64,000 nucleotides of DNA from Anastrepha obliqua (taxonomy: Eukaryota; Arthropoda; Insecta; Diptera; Tephritidae): the NCBI RefSeq assembly GCF_027943255.1, contig NC_072895.1, positions 74,960,001 through 75,024,000 on the forward strand, in the 5' to 3' direction. Position numbers and translations under genes: made by a program. Below the pieces are notes generated by a model, which worked only from the letters and a program-made list of their open reading frames with translations, ran no database searches and had not been told where the DNA came from. Shown piece after piece: positions 31,013 to 42,721 of the stretch; the first letter of the stretch is position 1; every line of letters starts with the position of its first letter.

Positions 31013-33823
31013 CTTTGCATTTCCATAATCTTTTGAAGGCAGGTGAAAATGGACACAACCTGAAATATTTATATAAGTGGCTGTGTGGAAACATACATAA
31101 AATAAATATTGAAAAAATCAACAGGAAGAAGCAGAGTCCATGTAAGTGATTTGAAATTAACAATAAATAATGAAGACTTGGTAGAAATGGTACAAAGTAT
31201 AAAATATTGATGCATAATATTATATAACAAATTTAAATTTTAAAAGTATATAATTATATAACCAGAAAAATTACTTAAGGGGACCGTCCAGATCATGCGC
31301 TTAAAAAAAGCTATTTTTGGGAATTATTTTTGAGTATGTAATGAAAGATACAGATATAGATATTGTTAGATATAATAAATAAAGTCTTAAATTGTGTAAA
31401 AAAAATTTTTTTTTTTCATTTTATTGCATTTTAATGTACAAAATGGTGGCCGCGCGTAAACGCCTTAAATCGAAGTGCAAACCGATACCAAGCAGATCTC
31501 GGGAACGGAAAAATCAAAATGAGTTAGATTCGGTGTAACAAATACTAGTTAATGCACCTAAAAAATCAATATTTATCGAAAAATATCGAAGTCGCGGACA
31601 AAAATTGAAAAAAATGCACTTTTTTTCGCTGTGTTTTTAAATAAACAATTAGTAATTTTATAGGTGGACTATCTCGTTTTGGTATGTGTAGATTATGTGG
31701 TTGAAATTTCAACAGAATCGGTCTAATAGTTTTTGTAAACTATTTGGTACCGTTTTTAAAACGTTGTTTTGAGAAAAACGCGTTTAAAGTTTTTTTTAAT
31801 ATAAAAAGCGCTTCTAGGTAGTGATGTTCAGGTAAGAAAAAAATATATTTAAGTGTGAATCATAGAAAGTGCCGGTTCTATTTGCTTCGCTTTTGAAATA
31901 GAATGGCACACATATGACTCTAGTTTGCAAACCACACAACTATACTATATATGGTTTGGAGTTAATTTGTAGTTGTTGAGTCACCTATATATTAGTATTG
32001 CCTCAAATTCGATAGTTCTGCTCCTGGAAAAACTCACTGAGGCGAAAAAGAGTCACATCACTGAGCACCGTAAATTAGAACACTGCTCTGGGAAAAGTTG
32101 ACTATAATTTATAAATGTTATTTAAGTGGAGGCCTTTAATATGCAATTTCTTCCGCCGCACCCGGTTGGCTTATTCCAAAATGCTGTATTATGTGTTTAA
32201 ACTATTAAATATTCTACTATTGCATCTATATGCATATAAGGTATTCTTCTAACCATTACATTGAAATTACACTAGAAGCTATTAATTATTTTATTAAAAA
32301 TTACGAAAAACTTAAACTCCTTTATTCATTGCACATTCATATTCTACATGAAATATTCCACATTATCTACAGAAATCTCCATATCAACGTTACACGCATC
32401 CCCTTACATTTCTTCAAAACTTATTTCCATTTGTTATTCACATACATATTTTTTTTTTATTGCTTCTAATTTTATTGTCCACCAAAGATTTATTGGCAAT
32501 GCAATTTTATTTCTATTTCCAATGAAATCTTGTTTTCTGCAATACCACAAAAATGCAATTACAATCTGTTACTTCAACACAAATAAACAAACTCACATAC
32601 ACGAGTACCTATGTATGTATGTAGTTGTGTGTCGCATGACTACAAATATGCAATGCACATACTCACAGAATGAAATCCGATCCCCAATGATTGCCTTAAA
32701 TGGACACCCAGACGGAGCAGATGTTAGCAAGCACACATTCACTCACACGTACATATAAACCGAAATGATTGTGCAAGCGTAAGTGCAAGTGCATGTAGAC
32801 GAGAGCTGTGGGAGTTCTCCACGCCGCACAGACTAATGTTACGGCTTTTGCCCTCTTTTTCTCTCTTCTTATTTTTTTCTGTTATGTAGCTACTGCTTTA
32901 GCTAATATGATGACGGCCATTGAGTAGCCTGAGCTCAGCGCGAAACCCCATCAACCAAATAGCCAACTTTCTTATTTTGTCAGCACTGTCTGAACAGCAG
33001 GACATACACAACAACTGAGTGGATGTGACAGTAACGGTTTCAATGGAGTTGTTTGTGTGTGCTTTGTTGCATATACGTTTGTCTGTTGTGTTGCTGTACA
33101 GTTTGAAAATTCTATTTAAGTAAATACTTCCATACTTACATATACTCGTATACGTACATTTTGAGTTTATTTCTATTCTTTTATTCCGGTAGTCTGATTT
33201 TCTCCCAAGAAATTTCTTTAGATAGATACAAGTATGTATGTATACAGCGTATATGCAAGAAAAATCTCTATTGGTGCAAGCCGAGAGAAAAAATGGAGAA
33301 GATAAATTATAAAATTAAGTTCTGGGTGCAAAAAAAAGAAACAAAAACAGACGATAAAAATGCTGAAAAACTTTCAAACACGTAGCTTTTAATTTCCCAA
33401 AGAGAATTGCTGACTAAAGTCCAATGAAAGATCAGCCGAACTAACTAGAGCCAAATCAAGCGAACCAAAAATAAAAGTTTTGAAAGAAATGGAGCTAAAA
33501 TATATTCGCATATATGTACATTAACGTACGTGTACCAGTAAACAAGGTCCCCAATTTCGGTCCATATATGGAAATATCTCTGCATGCTTGAAGTGACATA
33601 AATTCTGCAAAATTTAAGGAACAAGCTTTTAGACTTCATTGTACTCTTTTATTTCAATAAAAAATTTAATAACTTATGATTCTCGTGAAAAAATAATAAA
33701 TTACTACGTGTACCGGTTCCTAATGGTTTGGCGATACGGCTATAGCGACACGTATAGTTTCTTCTGAATCGATCTTATTGACAAGTTCATCGTCTAGCTT
33801 TCATTTCGTCATTCATACATAAG
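31013..33823. other. Unassigned AT-rich interval; includes one TTAA-type transposon terminus
   Basis: At 31275-31289 the sequence TTAAGGGGACCGTCC looks like one end of a TTAA-targeting transposon. The following ~550 bp (homopolymer T, GGGAACGG, TTTCAACAGAATCGGTCTAA) has the texture of a non-coding repeat, but no matching end was found. The plus-strand ORF at 32348-32758 has no domain. Confidence 0.4.
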
Positions 33824-34634
33824 TATTGGGTTGCCAACTAAGTAATTGCGGATGATTTTTAGAAAATCAAAGACAATTTTTTCATGGGACTAAATAACTT
33901 TATTCTGTAATGTATTGCCCATTTTGATCAATGACCTTTTGCCATCTTTCAGGCAGCATCATAATCCCACGTTCATAAAACTTCTGGTTTTTATTAGCAA
34001 AAAACTGAATCAGATACGATTTGACATCATCATTATTATTGAAATTTTTACCATTCAAGGAGTTTTGTAAAGTTCGAAACCAAAAGTAATCAGATGTTGC
34101 AAAGTCAGGACTATATGATGGCTATGGCAGAACATAGCAACCAAGCTCTAATAATTTTTACCAAGAGGACAAAGATGTGTGTGGCCTTGCATCGCCATGA
34201 TGGAATACAATAGATTTTCGATTTGTCGATTCGGGCCGATTTTCTTCAACTGCACTGTTTAGTTTCGTTAGCTGTTCAATGTAGACATCAGAATTGATCG
34301 TTCGGTTGGGTGGTAAGAATTCAAAGTAGACAATTCCTAATCCCACCAAACTGATAACAAAACCTTCTTTTAATGAATATCAGCTTTTCATGTTCTTTGA
34401 GTTGGTTCACCTGGCCTGCTCCACGCTCTTTTCCGCTTGATATTGTTGTAAGCAACACATTTTTGATCGCCCGTTATCAGTCGTTTTAAAAATGGATCAC
34501 TTTCATTGCGTTTCTTTAGCAAATCGCAGCTGTTAATGCGTTGCGTTAAATACGTTTCTCTCAGTTCGTGGGGAACCCACGTATCGAGTTTTTGAACATA
34601 GCCAAGTTGTTTTAAGTGATTTTCAATGCATGTA

Positions 34635-35508
34635 AAGGGTGTTTTTTTAGAGGTTAGGTTTTCAAGTTGGCACTACTTTTTTCGTAGATGGTCTTTTTGA
34701 CAGCTGTCACTTGATTTATGCTTAGTTTGGTTTGCCATTTCATAATGAATAGACTTACACCTGAACAACGTTTGCAAATCGTGCAAATTTATTACGAAAA
34801 TAATGGTTCGGTTCGCGCGACGCATCACAAGAAAATTTTGTTCAGCGATGAAGCTCACTTTTGGTTGAATGGGTATGTCAATAAGCAAAATTGTCGCATT
34901 TGGAGTGAACATAATCCACAAGCCATTGCTGAGACCCCGTTACATCCTCAAAAAGTCACTGTTTGGTGTGCTCTATGGGCAGAGAGAATCATTGGTCCAT
35001 ATTTCTTTAAAAATGAAGCCGGTCATAATGTTACAGTCAATGGAGAGCGCTATAGAGCCATGATTAATGACTTTTTCGTGCCTGAATTGGACGATGTTGA
35101 TGTGGACGACCTTTGGTTCCAACAAGACGGCGCTACATGCCATACAGCCAACGCAACAATCGATTTATTGAAGGAAACTTTTGGTGAGCGCATTATCTCG
35201 CGCCGTGGACCTGTGGCGTGGCCTCCAAGATCGTGCGATATAACACCGCTGGACTATTTCTTGTGGGGCTATGTGAAGTCGTTTGCCTACGCAGATAAGC
35301 CCGAGATGATTGACGTCTTGGAAGAGAACATTGCTGCAAAAAGTGGTCGAAAATTGGGCCTCTCGGCTGGAATTTCCACGAAATCATTTTTAAAACATAA
35401 TGGCAAACCCTTATCTTTATAATAAAGCTAAATTCTTGTCCATAACATTAAATTATATACGTTTTATTTCATCTTGAAAACCTAACCTCTAAAAAAAAAA
35501 ACACCCTT
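34635..35508 (+). mobile_element. DD41D mariner nested in the D34D mariner
   Basis: AAGGGTGTTTTTTTAGAGGT at the left and the reverse complement of the right end (AAGGGTGTTTTTTTTTTTAG) form the inverted repeat, which continues as GAGGTTAGGTTTTCAAG on both sides. TA lies at 34633-34634 and 35509-35510. The host mariner sequence is continuous across the insertion once one TA is removed. At 874 bp it is about 450 bp shorter than a full element; the missing part is coding. Confidence 0.93.
34745..35422 (+). CDS. DD41D mariner transposase with in-frame loss of its DNA-binding region
   Basis: An open frame with no stop from about ATG 34745 (MNRLTPEQRLQIVQIYYENN), which matches other copies of this family better than the upstream ATG at 34718. 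After residue ~27 (SVRATHH) it jumps directly to KILFSDEAHFWLNGYVNKQN, so roughly 120-130 residues of helix-turn-helix and linker are gone while the frame is preserved. Catalytic aspartates are all present: SDEAHF (~34847), FQQDGATCH (~35126) and PLDYFLW (~35252). The last two are separated by 41 residues, the rosa-type spacing. The C-terminus is also altered after LEENIAAKSG, by another deletion. In principle it could make a protein with the catalytic fold but unable to bind its termini. Confidence 0.8.
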   Translation: MNRLTPEQRLQIVQIYYENNGSVRATHHKKILFSDEAHFWLNGYVNKQNCRIWSEHNPQAIAETPLHPQKVTVWCALWAERIIGPYFFKNEAGHNVTVNGERYRAMINDFFVPELDDVDVDDLWFQQDGATCHTANATIDLLKETFGERIISRRGPVAWPPRSCDITPLDYFLWGYVKSFAYADKPEMIDVLEENIAAKSGRKLGLSAGISTKSFLKHNGKPLSL

Positions 35509-35985
35509 TATGTGATACCTGAACCTTCTCTGCAATCTCATGTGTTGTACATACTGTGACTATCCACATCGATTATTGCTTTAATTAGGCCGTCATCAAC
35601 TTCAACTGGACGACCAGAGCGTTTTTCATCTTTGAGTGGTAAATCACCAGAACAAAATTTGGCAAACCAATTTTGACACTGCCGTTCTTTTAAGGCTTCG
35701 TCACCATAAACAGCACATAACTTTTTATGAGCTTGCGAAACGGTTTTCCCTTTGCGGAAATAAAATAGCAGTATATAACGAAAATGTTTCTTTTGATTTT
35801 CCATTTTTCAACGAACGCCAAACGAAAACTACGCAACCGATCAAACCACCTTTTTTTGACTGATCGGCAGCTGAATTGCGAACTATCAAACAACAAAATG
35901 TGTTTTACATTTGTCTGCAAACCTAAAAAGTCAACTGAAGTCATCTATGAGTGAATTCCGCAATTACTTAGTTGCCAACCCAATA

Positions 35986-36903
35986 TATTTTTCCATTCAG
36001 TCCTCTTAAGAATTTTTGTAGAGAACCTGTTGTGGTATTATAGTTTAGCTCGCAGAGCTATACCAGAATAAGGGCTAAAATGTTCGCGTACCAAAACTTA
36101 TGGTCTCTCCTGACCAGAATTTTATTCAACAGAGTTGCATTGCAACCCAAGGCTCTTAGACGTTTATACCATACTTTATCATATAGTTAGATAGTTTTGG
36201 TAAATATTGTACGGTCGACTAAGTAATTTTAAAACTAGGCACACAATTCATTTTTCTTTTGAATTTTGTATATAAGCTTTTATATAAATTACTATTTTTT
36301 CCATTTCCATTACCTAAGGAAAATCACGTGATGCAAATAATTTAGACTCATTTTCTACACAATTTTTCCACCTTACTTTGCATTCAGGCGTGGCAATTTC
36401 GGCACAATTGCGTGATTTCAAGCCTCATAAAAACTATTCCTCCTTTTTGGGGTGAACTTGGAGGTAACGTTGCTTTAGCTTTCCCACAAAGTGCTGCAAC
36501 AGTGGCGAATTTGCTCTCTAAACTCGAATTATTCCTTTTGTTTGCCGAAAAACACGTTACGCCACTGAAACGTGCCACTAAAACTATTGCTGCGGTAAGC
36601 AGCTGGCTGCAAGGCGCCTGTTGTTGAATGCAGATTAGCAATATCCCCTAGTGAAGCTTTGTGAATTCTTATCAGTGTTAGACAGTATCATGGGTGGCGG
36701 AAAAAGTAATGTGGAGCATACATATGTTAGAAGTCAAATCTTAGGGGTAGGCGTAACAAACGGGCTCATAAAGCTCCTCAGTATCAATATGCAAAAAATT
36801 AAATGAAAAACATTACTACATATATATTTAATGAGATCAATGTGTGAAACGGTGGCAGACATGAAAAAATCCAAACTAATTTGATCGATTACCAATGGAC
36901 TAA
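35986..36903. other. Unassigned interval
   Basis: Overlapping opposite ORFs at 36384-36641 (71-85 codons) lie in a slightly GC-richer patch. No domain recognised. Confidence 0.35.
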
Positions 36904-36905
36904 TA

Positions 36906-37593
36906 CAGGGTGGGCCATATAGCGTTTGCTTTTTGAACCACCTATTTTTTTTGAGAATGGTAACACAAATGACATGTCAAATGTGTTCATAATTTACTTA
37001 AAGGTTTGACATTTACGAAATGGGATGCTATACGCTTGAACAAAATTGGGAAATATTGAAAACCTATTTCCAAAGTGGTGAGTCTTCTTCTTCTTCCGCG
37101 GTTCCAGTAAATGGCGAGCGTTACCGTGACATGCTCAACGAGTTTATGTTTCCAAAAATTGAAGAGGATGATATGGACGACATTTGGTTTCAACAAGACG
37201 GTGCAACTTGTCACACTGCCAAAGTTACACTCGAACTTTTGGCTACCGTTTTTGAATTCCGATATCAATTGGCCGCCTCGGAGCTGTGATTTAAGCTCGT
37301 TGGACTATTTTTTGTGGCGAGCCGTTAAGGACAAATGCTATGCGAACCATCCAGAGACGATTGGTGGTTTAAAACACGAAATCGAAGTTGTCATTCATGA
37401 AATTGGAGCCCAAACAATCGAAAATGTGCTTAAAAATTGGGTTGATCGAGTCGTGGCAGTCATTTGAACGATATTATTTTTTATTCATAAATGACAATGT
37501 TCAATCTTCAAAATAAAAAAAAAAGTTTGAAAAAATATTGATTAGTTTTTTTTATAGCCGATTCAAAAAGCAAATTTAACATGGCCCACCCTA
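36906..37593 (+). mobile_element. DD41D mariner, internally deleted, copy 2
   Basis: CAGGGTGGGCCATATAGCGT at the left and the reverse complement of the right end (AGGGTGGGCCATGTTAAATT) are the termini; TA lies outside. It is the same family as the 13965-14552 copy (TIR and coding near-identical). It keeps the initiator (MGCYTLEQNWEILKTYFQSG), then passes through TCTTCTTCTTCTT (37082-37094) straight to VNGERYRDMLNEF and the second catalytic block IWFQQDGATCHTAKV. A two-base shift at 37255 separates NWPPRSCDLSSLDYFLW and the C-terminus KNWVDRVVAVI. At 688 bp it behaves as a MITE-like derivative. Confidence 0.9.
37020..37467 (+). pseudogene. Deleted DD41D transposase
   Basis: Frame 1 (37020-37289) runs from the N-terminal stub to LELLATVFEF with the second catalytic Asp. 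The remainder, with the third Asp in SSLDYFLW and the tail HEIGAQTIENVLKNWVDR, is in another frame (37111-37467). The first catalytic Asp and the HTH region are deleted. Confidence 0.85.
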
Positions 37594-37595
37594 TA

Positions 37596-38107
37596 TATGA
37601 ACATTCCTTGACTCGAATATGAAAGATGCCCTTGACAGAGAAAACAGATTAATTTGATTTGATTCTTGCCATACAAACATTTCTTTCAATTCTGCAGAAG
37701 ATCTCTATAGAACATTTTTTACCACTAGTTTTTCCACATTCACATTTAACTGCTGTCATTGCTTCTCCTACTTTTCCTAGTTCTACTATTAAGTTTGATC
37801 TAAAATAAGAGTACTTGACTTCACTTGCAAATGCCAATGCATACAAATATAATTTTAAACTATTCACTTTTTGGGTGCAAACATCTGAGCGACTGGTGTA
37901 TGGTGTCTAGTAAACACAAAAGCATATATGTTTGCATATTCTCCATCTAAGAAAAATTTTAGCTAGTAGCGCACACTTCTGGTTCAGTAGCAGTCCATTT
38001 TCCATTAGCGATATCAGCCGACAGATGGGGATTGTGTCAATGTACTTCAGTACACATGCAAGAAATCATTTTTCTCGTACACTACGTACGTGGTTTTAAA
38101 ACAATAT
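37596..38107. other. Unassigned spacer
   Basis: AT-rich; a 72-codon minus-strand ORF without a known domain. Confidence 0.4.
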
Positions 38108-38399
38108 TAGGTTGCTAAATAAGTTTTGCGGTTCGATAAGAAAAACACGATTTTATGGTTGTAAATATTCCTTAACATATTATTCAGTATAATCTCCCTA
38201 TACCAACGAGACTCTAATTTATGAATTACATCCCTGAAGTGAGAATCTGGAAGAGCTGCAAAATACGCTTACAGCTGTTATGACCTCATCATTTGATGAA
38301 AAATGCTTTACACTCATAAATTTTGTAGGTCTTGAAAAAAATGGAGGTTACCAAGAGCTAAATCTGTTAAATACGGTAGATATTTCAACAATTTGAACT

Positions 38400-38745
38400 T
38401 TAGTTCATGGACTTTAGCCATTGGCGACACGGTGCATTGTCACGTTGAAAAATAGTTTTTTCTTTTGCAAACTGTGTTTTACCAGTTTTACCCTTTCGAA
38501 AACGCTCTAAATGTTGCTGAGAAAATCGCATTCGAATGTGCTTTTGTTCCATTGTTAGCGAATGCGGCACCCATTGTGCACACAGCTTTCTGAAACCCAA
38601 TACTTTAGTCGAAACATTGCTTACACTGCCCTATGAGATGCCTAGAGCTTCTACTAAATCTCTTACAGTTACTCGACGATTTCCGACGATATGCTGTATT
38701 TTTTCAATGATTTCTGGTGTGGTTGCTGTTTTTCAACGTCCTTAA
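38400..38745 (-). pseudogene. Mariner family A transposase fragment
   Basis: Minus-strand reading shows the HTH 2 region in degraded form (RRFPTI.. frame) and then MGFRKLCAQWVPHSLTMEQK, the WVPH linker that precedes the catalytic domain. It is followed by FSQQHLERFRKGK and IFQRDNAPC (second catalytic Asp block). The segment from the first Asp is deleted. Three or more disruptions. Confidence 0.65.
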
Positions 38746-38754
38746 TATGGATTT

Positions 38755-39660
38755 CAGGGCAAAAAAACACATAACTCCCTTTCTCAAGAACTCAAATAGC
38801 TCCTTGAAAAACAGATTTCTACTCCAGTAGCTTTCTATCTCAGTAAACTTGATGCAACTTCAGCCACTCCCTACTCTCTATGGAAAGCAACAACAAATTT
38901 AAAAACGCCAACTCTAGCACAATCGTTCATTAAAATGGAAACTAACAAATGAGCTAAAACAGATCTCGAGAAGGCACTTGTCGTCACATGGTCGGAGTGT
39001 TCTGCTGCCATGAAATCGAAAAGTAAAAGATAGCATAGCAATTAGCTAAAAATTAAGTTAAAGAAATGATAAACAAAAACTTAGAAACGAGAAGACTCCG
39101 GGATATGAACTCATAACAGGAGAAGTTCCGAAACAACTCCCAGAAGAAGGACTTACTTTCCTTACGTACATATATATTTCTATTACATTATCTGGTTTTG
39201 GTCCCCCTTAAATGGAAAATAGTTTAAATAAAAATGATACTCAAACCCTTTTCCATATAAGAATGATGCCTCGATGTATATGAATTGAAACCGATATGGG
39301 CATATGGCATTTAACTTTGGAACACTGCAGCTAGCTCCAACATCGAAGAACCTCAAAGATTCCAGATTTGAAACGCCCCTTATTATAACACAAATGCTCA
39401 AATCCATCGTGATCTCAAAGTACCCACAACAATTGAAGAAAAAAGATATCGCACAATCGCACTCAAACCCACAGGAATAATTGCACCAAACTCAAGAGAA
39501 AGTCTACAACAGGCCTCATATGATAATAAATTGTTCTAAATTATTCTTTATCATTAGTAAATAGTTGCACCACTGGGTGTATTCCATAACTGTTTTTCTC
39601 TTAAATGAATTAAATAGCTTTACATAAAAATATTGCTTAATGTTTAAAAAACAGAACGCA
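38755..39660 (+). pseudogene. Jockey-clade RT fragment with internal deletion
   Basis: Plus-strand pieces: TPYSLWKATTNLKTP (pre-RT linker), TPGYELITGEVPKQLPEEGL (RT motif, compare APGFDLITAEVLKQLP in the Jockey at 9281), LSGFGPPLKW, then a jump to the C-terminal region YGHMAFNFGTLQLAP and IHRDLKVPTTIEEK, a TAA stop near 39537 and an A-rich end near 39650. The RT palm with the FADD motif is deleted. It was inserted in the mariner, then decayed. Confidence 0.72.
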
Positions 39661-39945
39661 ATGAAGAAATGCATTAAAAAAAATTATACTACTGTGCTAA
39701 TTGATGACGAAAAGTCCTTATACACTTTCAGCATTTATTCATAAATTTTGTTTGCTCTTAAGCCTTCCAAAAAATAAAAATTCAATCACTATACGATGTT
39801 TGATTTTTCCATTAGAGAAAATACTGTGACATGTTGATACTAAATGACTTGTAAACAAATAGTGAATTGACAGATTGCAATGAAACTACACACGCGTTCA
39901 TATGAAGAGCGTACCCGCATAATAGAAAAAAATGTAGGATAGTCA

Positions 39946-40520
39946 AGGTGGGATTGAACATGAGATAGGTTTGATAAAAATGTCATACAAATCGGCCAAA
40001 AGGGATTTGTTCCTGGCTACTCATATAGGTGAAATCAGGAAAATGAGGCACATGAGGCAATCATTGTTTTCAATTCACTAGAGGACATTAAGTTTATTTA
40101 TAGCGGTTTTCTCCACAGGGTACATATGTAAGTGACTGGCCTCAACATTTTTATTTATGTGATTCATGTGTAAAAACTGCTGCCACAAGTGTTTTAAAAA
40201 ATATATGCAGCAGAGGGCAATAAAATAAATCGTGATAGTTTTTATAAACACCATTGCTTTAAATTTCAAATATTTTAATATATAACATTAAAGCAATTTG
40301 AAAAGGTCGTCCGATTTCACAAATTTATTAATTTAGTTGATTAGATGTTTGGTTTCTTTAGTTGCTAATTTTAATATAAGAGGAAGAAATAATCCTCTCA
40401 TTAGCTCACTTCTTTTTATCGGAATTCACGAATATAAGAAGTAAGATTTCTTTATTGTAATAGGTATATCATACAAAAATTCAAATAATGGGCTGACATG
40501 TATTCCAGTTAAGGTTTCAA
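39946..40520. other. Unassigned AT-rich spacer
   Basis: No feature recognised. Confidence 0.4.
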
Positions 40521-40735
40521 GTATATATATATACATATAATTGGCGCGTACACCCATCTTTGGGTGTTTGGTCCTCCTATTTGTGGTGTGCGTCCTGATG
40601 TTGTTCCACAAATGGAGAGACCACAGTTTCAAGCTGACTCCGCACGGCAGATATTTTTTTTATGAGGAGCTTTTTCATGGCAGAAATACACTCGGAGGTT
40701 TGCCAATGCTTGCCGAGGGGCGAGCAAGCCTCACT
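40521..40735 (-). mobile_element. SINE 3' two-thirds, inverted
   Basis: In reverse complement it matches the SINE from CTCGGCAAGCATTGGCAAAC to GTACGCGCCAATTATATGTA. The head with pol III boxes is missing, consistent with 5' truncation during retroposition. The tail is a TA-rich tract. Confidence 0.85.
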
Positions 40736-42721
40736 TCTTAATAACTGTTTGTGAACGGCATACTGTCTAGCTTGGCTTCGTTGTTTCAATACTCTTTGAA
40801 GAAAAGCTGCTGGAACACATTACTCCTCCATACCTCGTACCGGCAGTTACTGTAAACCAAATTTCGACTGATTGATTTCTATCTATTTGCCAAAGTTTTA
40901 ACTTATTACTACACTTTGTTTTACATTCCAACAATTGGCAAAATCCCTTTGTCGTTGGCCCGTCGCCAAAACAACAATGATCCGTAGGTCATGTGGTCCG
41001 CGTCACTCGTGTCGGTTGGCTGGGTGGAGGTTAAGTGTTGGATGTAGAAGTAAAAAGTATTATATCAGCTCAATATTTGATACATCAACTATTTTTCGTC
41101 TAAGGGATTAATTTCACGATCACAGAGAACTCTTTATAAATATTTCTCAGCTCCCTCCGCTCATTAATGAATTGCTGTAAAATTTTCAAACTGATTCCTT
41201 GAAAAAGACTCAACTAATATAAGCCCCAAAATGTGCTGATAAAGATTTACTTACTAAACTTTTTTTTGCACAACTTAGTATTTATTTTTATATTTCCTTC
41301 ATCCCTTTTTATTACTATTTGCTCGTTTGTGGTCATTAGCGAAAAGTACTCATTTCCTGTAAAGAAAGGTTTTTAGCTGCATAGAAAGTTGCGCAGCAAT
41401 TTTTAATAAATTTATACAATCCAACGTATTTTCTTAGTTGTTGCATTAAAAAAAAAGTGTGCGCAAAATGCTGTGTTTAATTTAATTTTTCCATATGAGT
41501 GACTCAAAAACATAAAAAATGTAAAAAACTCTAAGGAAGGTTTATTTTATGCGGTCCTAATTATGGAGTCACTTTGCAATGACACGCGGATTTATTAAAC
41601 AAAAAATAATAAAAGTTAGAAAAATAGTTTTTTGCGCAAAATAGATATGAAGAAAAAAATCAGCATGAGTATATAAAGAATTATTAAAACTAAAATAAAA
41701 GTAGTAACTATTTGAAAAGTTCCATAAGTTAGGCAGCAAAGCCATTTAAAAAGTTTGGTCGCTCTGCCCTCAACTACAACATAAATTAAATAAAAAAAAT
41801 AACCACAAAGGCAAAGAACGCAAAACTTCTCACCATATTTTTGTCACTTCCTGCTGACTATCACTTTTTACGAGAGCACAAGGATATTCAGTAGTTGACT
41901 TCGTTTTTGCCGCTTAACTCTTAATGGCCAATTTCGCTGCAGTTGCCCCTATTACAGCCATTTTCTGCTACTCTACTGCAGCCAGCTCTTATATTTTGTA
42001 TTTGCATACACATATTTTATATTCCCCCTTAGCCTTTAATGGCTCCTTTTTTGGACCCAACCACCTCTTACTCTGTTTATACTTTTGATAAGTTCTAATG
42101 GGTAATTAGGCGTGTCAGTGTAAGTTTCGAGATCTGCTGATTGTGTCTGCCAAGAAAAAGCGCAAACGTCAAAAATTTTGAATTTGTTGTCATAAAGTGT
42201 CGGTAAAATGAATTTTACAAATAATTTTTGTCAGTTAAAAAAAAAACAAATCAACATAAATTTTTTTCCTCTTTGCTTGTCTACTTAGCAGCAACTTATG
42301 TAATCACAATTGCTTTGCTGACAAGAAGTTTTTTGCCTTAATCAAATCGAAATGCATTTACATAAATATTATATCCACCCCTTACTCTGACAGCATTCAG
42401 CTGCGACTGACAGTGAAATGTTTGTGCTTAAAACAACTTTCCCAATGAGTTTACTATTCGAATTTGATTCAATTAGTGTGTAAAGTTTCGTAATTTTATC
42501 TGCAATGAATTAGTAAAAAAGGAAAATTAATTATTTTACTTTGAAGTGGCGAAATCTTCATTGAGTTTTTTTCTTTTATTTGTAGAAATTCCAATTTATA
42601 ATATTTTGTTATTGAAATTTGTCACGCCCTCTGATATTACGTTTATTGTGGAACGCAATAACAGACAATTAACTTCCCCGAACCTAAAACTGTCGTAAAA
42701 CTTAATTTGTTCCTTGAAGTC
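40736..42721. other. Unassigned AT-rich interval
   Basis: About 2 kb with no recognisable gene, transposon or long ORF. Confidence 0.45.

Larger units (their letters stand above)
33900..35804 (-). pseudogene. Mariner transposase, split by an insertion and frameshifted
   Basis: The N-terminus is at 35804 (MENQKKHFRYILLFYFRKGK), with HTH 1 (QAHKKLCAVYGDEALKERQCQNWF) and KRSGRPVEVDD. The nested DD41D element then interrupts the frame at EIAEKVQVSH (near 35510). Beyond the insertion at 34632 it resumes with IENHLKQLGYVQKLDTWVPH, RINSCDLLKKRNESDPFLKR and LITGDQKCVAYNN (first catalytic Asp present, EKW changed to QKC). Frameshifts surround 34350 and 34150. The second motif reads FHHGDARPH for FHQDNARPH, and the third-Asp region is out of frame. 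It is inactive. Confidence 0.88.
33826..35983 (-). mobile_element. D34D-type mariner interrupted by a nested DD41D mariner
   Basis: The terminal repeats TTGGGTTGCCAACTAAGTAA at the left and the reverse complement of TTACTTAGTTGCCAACCCAA at the right match exactly over 20+ bases, with TA on both sides (33824-33825, 35984-35985). Removing the nested element (874 bp) leaves about 1.28 kb, the expected mariner length. Near-identical termini suggest a comparatively young insertion. Confidence 0.93.
38110..39945 (-). mobile_element. Mariner family A, copy 2, interrupted by a Jockey scrap
   Basis: It begins GGTTGCTAAATAAGTTTTGC next to TA, matching the 165-1127 copy. Both copies align at the ends (for example AAAATACTGTGACA and TTCATATGAAGAGNGTACC near 39820 and 39900). 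The right terminus is eroded after GTAGGATAG. The middle is replaced by a Jockey-type fragment at 38755-39660. This copy keeps the transposase N-terminal/central part that copy 1 has lost and lacks the MITE found there. Confidence 0.8.

Noticed and set aside
32348..32758. 136-codon plus-strand ORF
   Set aside because: Low-complexity, no recognisable domain, AT-rich context.
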